Positions 8,544 to 17,739 of a DNA stretch of 64,000 nt are shown here, piece by piece. Within the stretch, counting starts at the first letter, position 1. Every line of letters begins with the position of its first letter. Under the pieces are notes generated by a model. It saw only the letters and a program-made list of their open reading frames with translations, had not been told where the DNA came from and did not search any database. The translations under genes were made by a program, and so were the position numbers. Where the stretch lies: NCBI RefSeq assembly GCF_004343605.1, contig NZ_POSF01000001.1, forward strand, positions 59,577 to 123,576, in the 5' to 3' direction. Origin of the DNA: Dehalobacter sp. 12DCB1. Its GTDB lineage: Bacteria; Bacillota; Desulfitobacteriia; Desulfitobacteriales; Syntrophobotulaceae.

Positions 8544-9314
8544 ATGAAAGTAGCAATTACAGGCAAAGGCGGCGTCGGGAAAACAACTTTCGCAGCCATC
8601 CTAAGCAGGCTGTATGCATCAGAAGGCTACCGGGTTCTGGCGGTTGATGCTGATCCTGATGCCAATTTGGCTTTAGCCCTTGGTTTTCCTGACGAGATTA
8701 TTTCCAAGATCGTACCCATTGCTGAAATGAAAGACCTGATTGCAGAAAGAACAAGCACGCCGACCGATTCCTTTAGTAAAATGTTCAAATTAAATCCACA
8801 GGTAGATGATATCCCAGACAAATACTGTACCCGCTACAACGGTGTAAATCTGTTGGCGATGGGTACTGTTGAAAGCGGCGGCAGCGGCTGCGTTTGCCCG
8901 GAACATGTCCTGCTGAAAAGACTTACTTCTCATTTGGTCCTGCAAAACAAAGATGTTGTCGTTATGGATATGGAAGCCGGAATTGAGCATCTCGGTAGAG
9001 GAACAGCCCAGGGTGTAAACGCCTTTATTGTGGTTGTCGAACCAGGAGCCAGAAGCCTCCAGACGTACCATAAGATCAAGAAACTGGCTTCCGATATCGG
9101 CATACCAAAGATTTATGCCGTTGGCAACAAGATCAAGAATGATGCGGACAAAGCGTATGTCCTTGAAAATATTGATCCTGAAGCCTGCCTTGGCTTTATC
9201 TCCTACAACGTAGCTGTCGTCAATTCTGACCGGGCGAACCAGTCTCCCTTCACGAACGACAAGATTATTGAGGAAGTCAAAGCAATTAAAGTTAAGCTCG
9301 ATGCTTTGATATAG
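8544..9314 (+). CDS. cooC: CooC-type nickel-insertion ATPase (first copy)
   Basis: A 256-residue MinD/ParA-fold ATPase. It opens with the deviant Walker A GKGGVGKTT and the switch region AVDADPDANLALALG. Cys116 and Cys118 (CVCPEH) form the CxC that binds nickel at the dimer interface in CooC. It lies between acsA and a second CooC-like gene, so it probably matures the CODH C-cluster. The two copies differ around the CxC motif, so each may serve a different active site, CODH or ACS. Which serves which cannot be decided from the sequence. Confidence 0.9.
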   Translation: MKVAITGKGGVGKTTFAAILSRLYASEGYRVLAVDADPDANLALALGFPDEIISKIVPIAEMKDLIAERTSTPTDSFSKMFKLNPQVDDIPDKYCTRYNGVNLLAMGTVESGGSGCVCPEHVLLKRLTSHLVLQNKDVVVMDMEAGIEHLGRGTAQGVNAFIVVVEPGARSLQTYHKIKKLASDIGIPKIYAVGNKIKNDADKAYVLENIDPEACLGFISYNVAVVNSDRANQSPFTNDKIIEEVKAIKVKLDALI

Positions 9315-9330
9315 AAAAGAGGTATTTTAG

Positions 9331-10098
9331 ATGGGGAAAACAATTGCGGTAGCAGGTAAAGGCGGAACTGGGAAAACAACAATTACAGGACTTCTGATCG
9401 ATTACCTTGTAAAGAATGGGCAAGGACCAGTGCTCGGTGTCGATGCTGATGCCAACGCTAACTTGAATGAAGTGCTGGGAGAAGCAATTGAAGTTACGCT
9501 TGGCGAAATCAGAGAAGAAGTTAATTTAAGAGAAACTATGCGCGATGGTTTTCCCGGAGGAATGACCAAAGCCCAGTATCTTCAGTACCAGCTGAATACC
9601 TCGATCACCGAAGGAAATGGCTATGACCTCCTCGTCATGGGAAGGTCCGAAGGCAAAGGCTGCTACTGTTTCGTCAATGGGATTTTGCGGGAACAGCTCG
9701 ATAAGGTCTCTGATAAATACAGATATGTTGTGATTGACAATGAAGCCGGCATGGAACACTTAAGCCGGGGGACAGCAAGATATATTGATATCCTGATTCT
9801 GGTTAGCGATTGCTCGCGCCGCGGTGTTCAAGCCGTTGGCCGAATCAATAAGCTGGTCAGAGAACTTGGCCTGAAAGTAGCCGAACAATATTTAATTATC
9901 AATAAAGCCCCGGATGGAAAATTGAACGAGAAAATTACTGAAGAAATTCCCTTACAGGGGTTGGAACTGCTGGGGATCATCGCTCTGGACCCATTGGTAT
10001 ATGCGTATGATTCTCAGGGAAAAGCCTTGGTTAATTTGCCTGATGATAGTATATCGAAACGGGCAATTAAAGATATCTGCCAAATAATTGGTTTATAA
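9331..10098 (+). CDS. CooC/AcsF-type nickel-insertion ATPase (second copy)
   Basis: A 255-residue MinD-fold ATPase, paralogous to the preceding gene. It has the Walker A GKGGTGKTT and the CxC pair Cys111 and Cys113 in GKGCYCFVNGILRE. The longer CYCFVN context is like the AcsF/CooC proteins found in acs operons, which are proposed to load nickel into acetyl-CoA synthase. It starts 16 bases after cooC with GAAAAGAGG ahead of ATG 9331. The role in A-cluster maturation is inferred from family and position. Confidence 0.87.
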   Translation: MGKTIAVAGKGGTGKTTITGLLIDYLVKNGQGPVLGVDADANANLNEVLGEAIEVTLGEIREEVNLRETMRDGFPGGMTKAQYLQYQLNTSITEGNGYDLLVMGRSEGKGCYCFVNGILREQLDKVSDKYRYVVIDNEAGMEHLSRGTARYIDILILVSDCSRRGVQAVGRINKLVRELGLKVAEQYLIINKAPDGKLNEKITEEIPLQGLELLGIIALDPLVYAYDSQGKALVNLPDDSISKRAIKDICQIIGL

Positions 10099-10117
10099 GA
10101 AGAAGGAGGAGATTTAA

Positions 10118-11062
10118 GTGGCTTTTAAAACCTCAGTCCAAAAGTATAGTGGAAGCATTTACAATTTGGAATTAGGGACAGGGGAAAACACCATAGCGCT
10201 CGGTGGACAGAATGCGTTTCCGTTTTACAGTTTTGACGGTGATACCGGCAGTGGTGTAAAAATTGGTTTGGAAATACTCGACGTTTACCCAGAAAATTGG
10301 ATTAACAGCCTTAAGGAAATCTATGGTTCAGTTGCCGAAAATGCAGTAGAATGGGCCAAATGTGTGGAAGAAAAATTTACACCTGATTTCATTTGCTTAC
10401 GGTTTGAAGGCGCAGATCCGAATGGTCTGAATAAACCTGTTGAAGAATGTGCCGCTCTGGCTAAGGAAGTTGCTAATGCGGTTAAACTGCCTCTTGTTAT
10501 TGCAGGGACACAAAATCATGAAAAAGACCTTAAATTATTTGAAAAAGTAGCCGGAGGACTGGAAGGTAAAAATGTGCTTCTGTTATCTGCTGTTGAAGAT
10601 AACTATAAGACTGTTGCTGCAGCCGGCGTAACAGCTTATAAACATAAAGTAGCAGCCGAATCCTCGGTTGACATCAACCTGGCTAAGCAATTAAACATTC
10701 TGATCAACCAACTGGAAATCAAAAATGAAAATATTGTAATGAATGTCGGGACCGCACCTGTCGGATACGGTTTTGAGTATGTTTCTTCAACGATTGACAG
10801 AATCAGACTGGCCGCTTTGGGTCAAAATGATAAGACCTTACAGATGCCGATTATTACACCGGTTTGCTTTGATACCTGGAACGTGAAAGAAGTTGCCTCG
10901 ACTGAAGAAGATTCTCCGGAATGGGGTGGTCAGGAAGAGCGTGGCATTGCCATGGAGGTTTCCACCGCAGCTGGCGTTATCGTGGCCGGTTCTGATGCTG
11001 TTGTCCTGCGTCATCCACGTTCGGCAGAGACAATCCGTTCTTTCGTGAATAGCCTGAAATAA
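10118..11062 (+). CDS. acsD: Corrinoid iron-sulfur protein small subunit (CFeSP beta)
   Basis: The small subunit of the corrinoid iron-sulfur protein, which carries the methyl group from AcsE to AcsB. At 314 residues it has the usual length and the TIM-barrel-like fold regions of AcsD (for instance LGGQNAFPFYSFDGDTG near the N-terminus and NVGTAPVGYGFEYVSSTIDR in the middle, given in part). It starts with GTG at 10118, 7 bases after AGAAGGAGGA. It lies between the maturation ATPases and acsC, as expected for partner subunits. No cluster-binding cysteine set is needed in this subunit. Confidence 0.94.
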   Translation: MAFKTSVQKYSGSIYNLELGTGENTIALGGQNAFPFYSFDGDTGSGVKIGLEILDVYPENWINSLKEIYGSVAENAVEWAKCVEEKFTPDFICLRFEGADPNGLNKPVEECAALAKEVANAVKLPLVIAGTQNHEKDLKLFEKVAGGLEGKNVLLLSAVEDNYKTVAAAGVTAYKHKVAAESSVDINLAKQLNILINQLEIKNENIVMNVGTAPVGYGFEYVSSTIDRIRLAALGQNDKTLQMPIITPVCFDTWNVKEVASTEEDSPEWGGQEERGIAMEVSTAAGVIVAGSDAVVLRHPRSAETIRSFVNSLK

Positions 11063-11113
11063 TAAATATTTAATGACGCTGATTGTAATTTTGATTCAAG
11101 GAGGAAAATGAAA

Positions 11114-12469
11114 ATGGCAATGTCCGGATTGGATATCTATAAACTGACACCAAAAACCAACTGTAAAGAATGTGGCTTTCCTACCTGTATGGCTTTTGCA
11201 ATGAAGGTAGCAGCCGGCGGTGCAGAAATAAGCAAATGCACGCATATGAGTGATGATGCGATGGCGAAACTCTCTGAGTCCACTGCTCCCCTGATGAAGG
11301 TCGTAACTTTCGGCAAGGGAGAAGCCGAATGTAAACTTGGCGGTGAAACTGTTCTTTTTCGCCACGAGAAAACCTTTGTGAACCGTAACAAATTTGCTGT
11401 ACTATTTTCCGATGCGATGTCACAGGAGCAAATTGATGCGAAGATCGCCAATATAAAAAACGTCGATTATGTCCGGATCGGCGAAGAAATGAGAGTTGAA
11501 ATTGCTGCCCTCCAGTATACCGGCAACAAAGACGCTTATCTCTCTTTAGTCAGCAAAGTGAAAGCTTCCGGTTTAAAAGTAGCCTATATGCTGATATGCG
11601 CCGATGTTTCTGTGCTGAAAGATGCTTTAGAACTGGTTAAAGATGAACTCCCAATTGTATTTGGCGCTGACAGCAAAAACTATCAGGAAATGGTTGATTT
11701 GGTCAAAGATCTCAAACTGCCTCTCGGCTTAAAAGCACCCTCACTTACTGAATTATATGATCTAATTGAAGCTGTCCAAAAACTTGATTACAAAGAATTG
11801 TTACTGGATGCCGGCAGCTCTTCCGCACGTGAAACTTTTACTAACGTTGTGCAGATCCGCAGAACAGCTTTAAAAGAACAGGATAGAACCTTTGGCTATC
11901 CTTCTGTCGTCTTTGTCAACGAGCTGGCCAAAGGCAATAAATTTTTAGAAGTTGCTCTGGCCTCCCTATTCACCATGAAGTACGGTTCCATTATTGTTAT
12001 GGACGATATGGATTACGCCCGCGCTCTCCCTCTCTTTGGTTTAAGACAGAATATCTTTACTGACCCGCAGAAACCGATGAGAGTTGAACCGAAATTCTAT
12101 CCAATCAATAATCCTGGCGATAACTCCCCTGTTTTGATTACGGTTGACTTTGCCCTGACTTACTTTGTTGTTTCCGGTGAAGTGGAAAGATCCAAAGTGC
12201 AAGTCTGGATGGGAATCCCTGATGCCGGCGGTTACTCCGTACTGACAGCATGGGCTGCAGGCAAATTCAGCGGCTCGGTTATTGCCAAATTTATTAAAGA
12301 ATCCGATATCGAGAGCAAAACCAAGTGCAGAAAGCTTATTATTCCTGGAAAGGTTGCCGTTCTGAAAAGTGACATTCAGGATAGTCTTCCCGACTGGGAA
12401 GTCATTATAGGTCCTGATGAAGCCATGCATCTTCCTAAATTCTTAAGAACAATGGAAGGCATTAACTAA
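11114..12469 (+). CDS. acsC: Corrinoid iron-sulfur protein large subunit (CFeSP gamma)
   Basis: The large subunit of the corrinoid iron-sulfur protein. The N-terminal [4Fe-4S] domain has Cys17, Cys20, Cys25 and Cys42 (NCKECGFPTCMAF and a later SKC). This low-potential cluster is used to reactivate cob(II)amide. A TIM barrel and a C-terminal cobamide-binding domain follow. ATG 11114 is placed 8 bases after AAGGAGG; an ATG at 11108 would be only 2 bases from it, so 451 residues is preferred. AcsV, encoded downstream in the same operon, is the likely reductive activator of this subunit. Confidence 0.95.
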   Translation: MAMSGLDIYKLTPKTNCKECGFPTCMAFAMKVAAGGAEISKCTHMSDDAMAKLSESTAPLMKVVTFGKGEAECKLGGETVLFRHEKTFVNRNKFAVLFSDAMSQEQIDAKIANIKNVDYVRIGEEMRVEIAALQYTGNKDAYLSLVSKVKASGLKVAYMLICADVSVLKDALELVKDELPIVFGADSKNYQEMVDLVKDLKLPLGLKAPSLTELYDLIEAVQKLDYKELLLDAGSSSARETFTNVVQIRRTALKEQDRTFGYPSVVFVNELAKGNKFLEVALASLFTMKYGSIIVMDDMDYARALPLFGLRQNIFTDPQKPMRVEPKFYPINNPGDNSPVLITVDFALTYFVVSGEVERSKVQVWMGIPDAGGYSVLTAWAAGKFSGSVIAKFIKESDIESKTKCRKLIIPGKVAVLKSDIQDSLPDWEVIIGPDEAMHLPKFLRTMEGIN

Positions 12470-12535
12470 CCTGAAAAAGGTACGAATTAACCTAATGTCC
12501 CGTTTTTAATAAAAAAATTTGGAGGTGCTCCTAAC

Positions 12536-13321
12536 ATGGATAGATTTTTAGTCATTGGTGAAAGAATCCACTGTATTTCTCCGGTTATTCGACAAGCCAT
12601 CGCTGACCGCAACCCTGCTCCCATTCTTCAAAGAGCCAAAGAGCAGCTTGACGCTGGCGCCGTATATCTTGACCTGAATATCGGCCCTGCCGAAAGAGAT
12701 GGCGAAGAAGTTATGGCCTGGGCTGTACAGCTTTTGCAAAATGAATTTGACAATGTTCCGATTTGTTTGGATACAGCCAATAAAAAAGCAATTGAGGCCG
12801 GTATCAAAGTCTACAACCGTTCCAAAGGCAAACCGATTATTAATTCTGCCGATGCCGGTCCGAGACTGGGGCTCTTAGAAGTTGCCGCCGCCAACGATGC
12901 CATGGCCATTGCCCTGTGTGCCAAAGAAGGTATTCCTGCAGACGTTGAAGAGCGCATCACCTACTGCACCGAAATGCTGGAAAAAGCAATGATGCTTGGT
13001 ATCGACCCGATGGATCTCTTATTCGACCCACTCTTCCTGGTGATCAAAGGAATGCAGGAAAAAGCATCGGAAGTTCTGGAGACCATCCGTCAGATTACGG
13101 AAATGGGCCTCAAAACCAATGCCGGATTAAGTAACGTATCCAATGGTGCGCCAAAACATGTCCGTCCAATTATTGATGCCACCTATTGTGCAATGGCAAT
13201 GCAGTGCGGTCTAACCGCAGCCATTGTAAACCCTTGCGACCAGAGGTTGATGGAGACAATCAAAACCTGTGATATGATTAAGGGCAATATGTTATATGCT
13301 GATTCCTACCTGGAGCTATAA
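12536..13321 (+). CDS. acsE: Methyltetrahydrofolate:corrinoid iron-sulfur protein methyltransferase
   Basis: It moves the methyl group of methyl-THF to the corrinoid of AcsCD. The 261-residue pterin-binding TIM barrel starts VIGERIHCISPVIRQAI, as in AcsE. The pterin-site residues appear in CLDTANKKA, IINSADAG, FDPLFLVIKG and the Asn of GLSNVSNGAP, which protonates or orients N5 in the Moorella enzyme. GGAGGTG lies just before ATG 12536. It sits between acsC and acsB and is the dedicated acs-operon enzyme, unlike the related gene at 4266. Confidence 0.95.
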   Translation: MDRFLVIGERIHCISPVIRQAIADRNPAPILQRAKEQLDAGAVYLDLNIGPAERDGEEVMAWAVQLLQNEFDNVPICLDTANKKAIEAGIKVYNRSKGKPIINSADAGPRLGLLEVAAANDAMAIALCAKEGIPADVEERITYCTEMLEKAMMLGIDPMDLLFDPLFLVIKGMQEKASEVLETIRQITEMGLKTNAGLSNVSNGAPKHVRPIIDATYCAMAMQCGLTAAIVNPCDQRLMETIKTCDMIKGNMLYADSYLEL

Positions 13322-13379
13322 ATCGTAGTAGCACCGTCATACAACTGCCTGGGGAAATTCTACGGAAAGGGGAATACAC

Positions 13380-15506
13380 ATGAATTTATATAGCACCGTA
13401 TTTGCAGGAGCAAAACAAGCTCTCGATACTGCTGCCGAATATGTTGTAAAAGCAATCTCCTTAAAAGGGAAAGAGCATAAGGTTGCTTTTCCTGATACTG
13501 CTTACTCCCTGTCCCTTATTTATGCCATTACCGGCAAAAAAATAGGCACCTTGGGAGAACTTGAAGGCGCTTTAGATCTTGTCAGAAGCCTGATCGTGGA
13601 AAAAGAACAACTCAGAGAAGCTGAAAATGCCGGTATGGCTGCTGCTGTTTGTTCGGAAATTATTGAAGCATTAAAGTATGTCATGGATGAAAAGCCCTAT
13701 GAAGCTCCGTGTATGGGTTTTCTCACGGATGCGATTATCCGCGGCTGGGGCGTTGGTCTCGTAACAGACGATATCCCGGGACAGGCAGTCATCATCGGCG
13801 AATTTCCGGATTCCGAATCAGCTGCCAAAGTAATTAAAGAATACCAAGCTAAAGGGCTTTTAACCTTCCTTGTCGGTAAAGTTATTGATCAGGCTATTGA
13901 AGGTGGAGTCAAAGTAGGACTTGAGTTCAGAGTCATGCCCCTGGGATATAACATGACCTCGGTGATTCATGTCGTTACGGTAACCATCCGCGCAGCTTTA
14001 ATCTTCGGTGCCCTGACCCCTGGCGACTGGGAAGAATTTAAGCGCTATACGTATAAAAGATTGAAAGCCTTTGTCAATGCCGTCGGACCTTTAAGCAATT
14101 ACAGGGTTGCCGCAGGTGCAGCTGCGATTAACCTCGGCTTTCCGGTTGTAACTGATCAGGATGTTGCCGAAGTTCCGATGAAGCTTATCACCCAAAAAGA
14201 CTACAACAAAATGGCTGCAACTTCACTTGAAATCAGAGGTATTAAAATTAAGATTACTGAAATTCCGATTCCCGTTGCTTTTGCCGCTGCTTTCGAAGGT
14301 GAAAGAATCAGAAAAGATGTCATGTTTGTTGAATTCGGAGGTAATAAAACAGAGTCCTGGGAGCTTGTTGCGCAAAGAGAAGCCAGTGAAATTGAAGACC
14401 ATAAGATTGGGATTATTGGTGACGATATCGACACCGTGCAACAGGTAGCAGGAAGAATGCCGCTAGCCGTCCTGGTCGAAGTATCCGGAAAGAACATGCA
14501 TTCAGATTTTGAGCCGGTTCTGGAAAGAAGAATCCACTATTTTATGAACTATATTGAAGGTATCATGCACGTCGGGCAGAGGGATACCACCTGGGTTCGC
14601 ATCAGCAAAGATGCTTACGAAAAAGGCTTCAGGCTTCGTCACTTTGGTGAAGTGCTGTATGCCAAGATGCTGGATGAGTTTGGTGCAGTCGTCGACAAAT
14701 GTCAGGTTACAATTATCACTGATGCTGCCAAAGTCAAAGAAGTGAAGGCCCAGCAGGTGATTTCCAAGTATGCAGCAAGAGACGAACGAATTGCCAGTCT
14801 GACCGATGAAAGTGTCGATACTTTTTATACCTGTATTCTATGCCAGTCCTTTGCGCCTTCCCATGTCTGTATTGTGACACCGGAAAGGCTGGGACTATGC
14901 GGTGCCGTAAGCTGGCTTGATTCCAAAGCCACTTTTGAACTCGACCCAACCGGTCCTTGTCAGCCAATAAACAAAGGTCCTGTTGATGATCCCGTCAAAG
15001 GTATCTGGCCGGAAGTCAATAAAACCGTGAAACAGTACTCGCAAGGGGCTTTGAGCCGCATCACCCTCTACAGCTTATTGGAAGACCCGATGACCTCCTG
15101 TGGCTGCTTCGAATGTATCGCAGGCATTATGCCGGAAGCCAATGGGATTGTCATCGTAAACAGAGAGTTCTCCGGCGTATCTCCGGTAGGCATGACATTC
15201 GGCGAACTGGCTTCCATGACAGGCGGCGGCGTTCAAACTCCTGGATTTATGGGACATGGCAGACAGTTTATCTCCTCCAAGAAGTTCATCTCAGCTGAAG
15301 GCGGTCCCGGACGTATTGTCTGGATGCCGAAGGAACTCAAAGATTTTGTTGCTGACAAACTAAATGCAACTGCCAAAGAAATGTATGGAATTGACAACTT
15401 TGTCGACATGATCTGCGATGAAACCATTGCTTCAGAGTCCGAAGCCGTATTGGAGTATCTAAGTGAAAAAGGTCACCCTGCACTAACAATGGATCCGCTG
15501 ATGTAG
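13380..15506 (+). CDS. acsB: CO-methylating acetyl-CoA synthase
   Basis: It joins CO, a methyl group and CoA into acetyl-CoA. The protein has 708 residues against about 729 in Moorella; the difference is at the N-terminus. All six A-cluster cysteines are seen: Cys485, 488, 497 and 507 (CILCQSFAPSHVC then GLC) and Cys574 and 576 in TSCGCFECI. The 67-residue distance from the fourth to the fifth equals that in Moorella (528 to 595). Other hallmarks are GGGVQTPGFMGHG and the C-terminal GHPALTMDPLM. The stop overlaps by one base an upstream-extended frame of acsV. Confidence 0.97.
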   Translation: MNLYSTVFAGAKQALDTAAEYVVKAISLKGKEHKVAFPDTAYSLSLIYAITGKKIGTLGELEGALDLVRSLIVEKEQLREAENAGMAAAVCSEIIEALKYVMDEKPYEAPCMGFLTDAIIRGWGVGLVTDDIPGQAVIIGEFPDSESAAKVIKEYQAKGLLTFLVGKVIDQAIEGGVKVGLEFRVMPLGYNMTSVIHVVTVTIRAALIFGALTPGDWEEFKRYTYKRLKAFVNAVGPLSNYRVAAGAAAINLGFPVVTDQDVAEVPMKLITQKDYNKMAATSLEIRGIKIKITEIPIPVAFAAAFEGERIRKDVMFVEFGGNKTESWELVAQREASEIEDHKIGIIGDDIDTVQQVAGRMPLAVLVEVSGKNMHSDFEPVLERRIHYFMNYIEGIMHVGQRDTTWVRISKDAYEKGFRLRHFGEVLYAKMLDEFGAVVDKCQVTIITDAAKVKEVKAQQVISKYAARDERIASLTDESVDTFYTCILCQSFAPSHVCIVTPERLGLCGAVSWLDSKATFELDPTGPCQPINKGPVDDPVKGIWPEVNKTVKQYSQGALSRITLYSLLEDPMTSCGCFECIAGIMPEANGIVIVNREFSGVSPVGMTFGELASMTGGGVQTPGFMGHGRQFISSKKFISAEGGPGRIVWMPKELKDFVADKLNATAKEMYGIDNFVDMICDETIASESEAVLEYLSEKGHPALTMDPLM

Positions 15507-15556
15507 TGTTATGCAATACTGTCATAGGACTGTCCTTTAAAGGGGTGTGGAGCAAC

Positions 15557-17491
15557 ATGTTTAAAGTAAAATTTATTCCTGAAAACACCGTTGTGATCGC
15601 CAAATTAGATGAGACACTGTTTGATGCGGCCCACAAAGCCGGTATCTTCCTTGATGCACCTTGCAATGGACTGGGATCATGCGGCAAATGCAAGCTAAAG
15701 GTTCTCAAAGGCAGTGTAAATTTTCGTAAAAACCATCATATTACGGAATCCGAATTAGCACAGGGTTTTGTTTTAGCCTGTAATTCCAAGATCAACGGTG
15801 ATATCACTATTGAGGTACCGGCTATCCCGACATCTATCTTTAGCGAGATGAAAATTGAAGATTTGGCTGGAACAAAAGATCAACAGATTATTGACAGGGT
15901 TATTAACTTGGCTACCAATAATCATATCCTGTTTAACTCCGCTGTGCAAAAGACCTATATGAAATTAGACCTGCCAAGCCTTGATGACTGCATTTCCGAC
16001 TGGGACAGAATTAAAAGACATTTGCTTAAAAACAGCGCTTACCGCGAAGTGATTTGCCAACTACCAATCTTTAAAAAAATACCTCATGTTTTAAGAGAAA
16101 ATGATTTTCACGTGACCGTAACGTATTTTGCAGAAAACAGCGAGAGAATCAGAGTTATCAATATTGAACCCGGAGATACTTCCGAGAGACTCTATGGAGC
16201 AGCTATAGATGTAGGAACTACATCTGTAGCTGCCTTCCTGGTCGATCTTTGTAACGGAAAGATTATTGCTAAAGCCTCTGCCGGAAATATTCAGATCAAA
16301 TATGGTGCTGATGTGATTAGCAGAATTATCCACGCAACTAAGAAAAATGGCTTGCAGGAATTAACCGATGCTATTATCAAAGAAACAATTAATCCTTTGC
16401 TTAAGCAAATGCGACAGGAAATAGGCGTTTCCAAAGACGAAATCAGCGTGATGGTCGCCTCCGGAAATACAACTATGATGCACCTCATGCTCGGGGTTTA
16501 TCCGGATTATTTGCGGAAGGATCCCTATATTCCCGCTTTCCTTGATTCTGAATACCTTAAAGCTGCCGACCTCGGGCTAGAGGCCTATGCTGAAAGCCTT
16601 ATATATATATTGCCTTCGGTTTCAAGCTATGTCGGTGGAGATATTACTGCCGGCGTACTTGCCTCCGGCCTGTGGTCGGAAGATCAAAATATCCTTTTTA
16701 TGGACTTGGGTACAAATGGCGAAATTGTTTTCGGCAATAAAGACTTCTTGCTTACTTGTGCCTGTTCAGCCGGGCCTGCGTTTGAAGGGGGAGAGATAAG
16801 TTCGGGAATGCGTGCGGTGCCAGGTGTAATTGAAAATGTGAGAATTGACAGGAAAACTTTTGAGCCTGCGATAGATACCATAGACAATCAATTGCCACTC
16901 GGCTTATGTGGCTCAGGAATCATCGATGCCATAGCTGAAATGTTTAGGGCAGGGATCATTGATAGCCGGGGCCGTCTGAACCGCAATCTGAAAACCCGTC
17001 GTATTCGTTTTGATGAATATGGAATCGGTGAATTTGTGTTGGCTTTTAGAGGAGAATATTATATCCCCAAAGATATCACGATTACGGAAATTGATCTGGA
17101 AAACTTTATCCGGGCCAAAGGCGCTGTCTACTCTGCCGTGGCAGTATTATTAAAAAGTATGGGTATGGATTATTCCGCAATAGACAAAATATATATTGCC
17201 GGCGGAATCGGCACGAATATCAATATAAACAACTCGATTACGATCGGGCTTTTCCCAGACCTTCCGGTTGAAAAGTTTGAATATCTTGGCAATAGTTCTT
17301 TGATGGGCAGCTATTTAACCCTGCGAAGTACTGACGCCAGAAAAAAAGCCGAGGATATTGCCTCTCATATGACTTACTTGGAACTCAGTACCGACAGCTC
17401 CTACATGGGAGAATTTATATCCGCCTGTTTCCTTCCCCACACTGAAATAGAAAGATTTCCAACCGTTAAGGAACAAGGTAAAATCGTCTAA
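15557..17491 (+). CDS. acsV: Reductive activator of the corrinoid iron-sulfur protein (RACo/AcsV-like)
   Basis: It uses ATP to drive an electron onto cob(II)alamin and so rescue inactive corrinoid protein. The 644-residue protein has an N-terminal [2Fe-2S] domain with Cys36, Cys42, Cys45 and Cys75 (PCNGLGSCGKC and ACNSK). A linker follows, then the ASKHA ATPase domain with AIDVGTTSVAAFL, ASGNTTMMHL, FMDLGTNGEIVFG and YIAGGIGTNI. ATG 15557 follows GGGGTGTGGAG; the frame is open to a GTG at 15506 but that lacks a ribosome site. Its place after acsB fits AcsCD as the target. Confidence 0.92.
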   Translation: MFKVKFIPENTVVIAKLDETLFDAAHKAGIFLDAPCNGLGSCGKCKLKVLKGSVNFRKNHHITESELAQGFVLACNSKINGDITIEVPAIPTSIFSEMKIEDLAGTKDQQIIDRVINLATNNHILFNSAVQKTYMKLDLPSLDDCISDWDRIKRHLLKNSAYREVICQLPIFKKIPHVLRENDFHVTVTYFAENSERIRVINIEPGDTSERLYGAAIDVGTTSVAAFLVDLCNGKIIAKASAGNIQIKYGADVISRIIHATKKNGLQELTDAIIKETINPLLKQMRQEIGVSKDEISVMVASGNTTMMHLMLGVYPDYLRKDPYIPAFLDSEYLKAADLGLEAYAESLIYILPSVSSYVGGDITAGVLASGLWSEDQNILFMDLGTNGEIVFGNKDFLLTCACSAGPAFEGGEISSGMRAVPGVIENVRIDRKTFEPAIDTIDNQLPLGLCGSGIIDAIAEMFRAGIIDSRGRLNRNLKTRRIRFDEYGIGEFVLAFRGEYYIPKDITITEIDLENFIRAKGAVYSAVAVLLKSMGMDYSAIDKIYIAGGIGTNININNSITIGLFPDLPVEKFEYLGNSSLMGSYLTLRSTDARKKAEDIASHMTYLELSTDSSYMGEFISACFLPHTEIERFPTVKEQGKIV

Positions 17492-17536
17492 ATGAAATTA
17501 AACTATAAAAATAACTGTTAAGAAAGGTGATATCAT

Positions 17537-17728
17537 ATGTGTGAATCGAATGCTTATGTTCTAACTCCTGACGGAGAAAAAATGCTTATGGAAAATGTTG
17601 CGAACATGAAGATTGACTCCGGGAAAATCTTTTTAACAAGTTTATTGGGAGATGAAAAAACGATTAACGGTATAATTCAGGAAATTAAACTTTTAGAACA
17701 TAAAATCCTGATTAGCGAAAAGGCGTAA
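17537..17728 (+). CDS. CooT-like small nickel-binding protein
   Basis: A 63-residue protein starting MCESNAYVLTPDGEK. It matches the CooT family of small homodimeric proteins that bind one nickel through the Cys2 thiolate next to the start Met. The pattern 'MEN/EDV...I..L.G..K...G.I.EI.L.EHKILI' is typical of this one-domain beta-barrel. It lies at the end of the acs operon, so a role in nickel delivery for CODH or ACS fits. The family is well supported for so small a protein; the precise role is inferred. Confidence 0.82.
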   Translation: MCESNAYVLTPDGEKMLMENVANMKIDSGKIFLTSLLGDEKTINGIIQEIKLLEHKILISEKA

Positions 17729-17739
17729 AGGAATAAACC

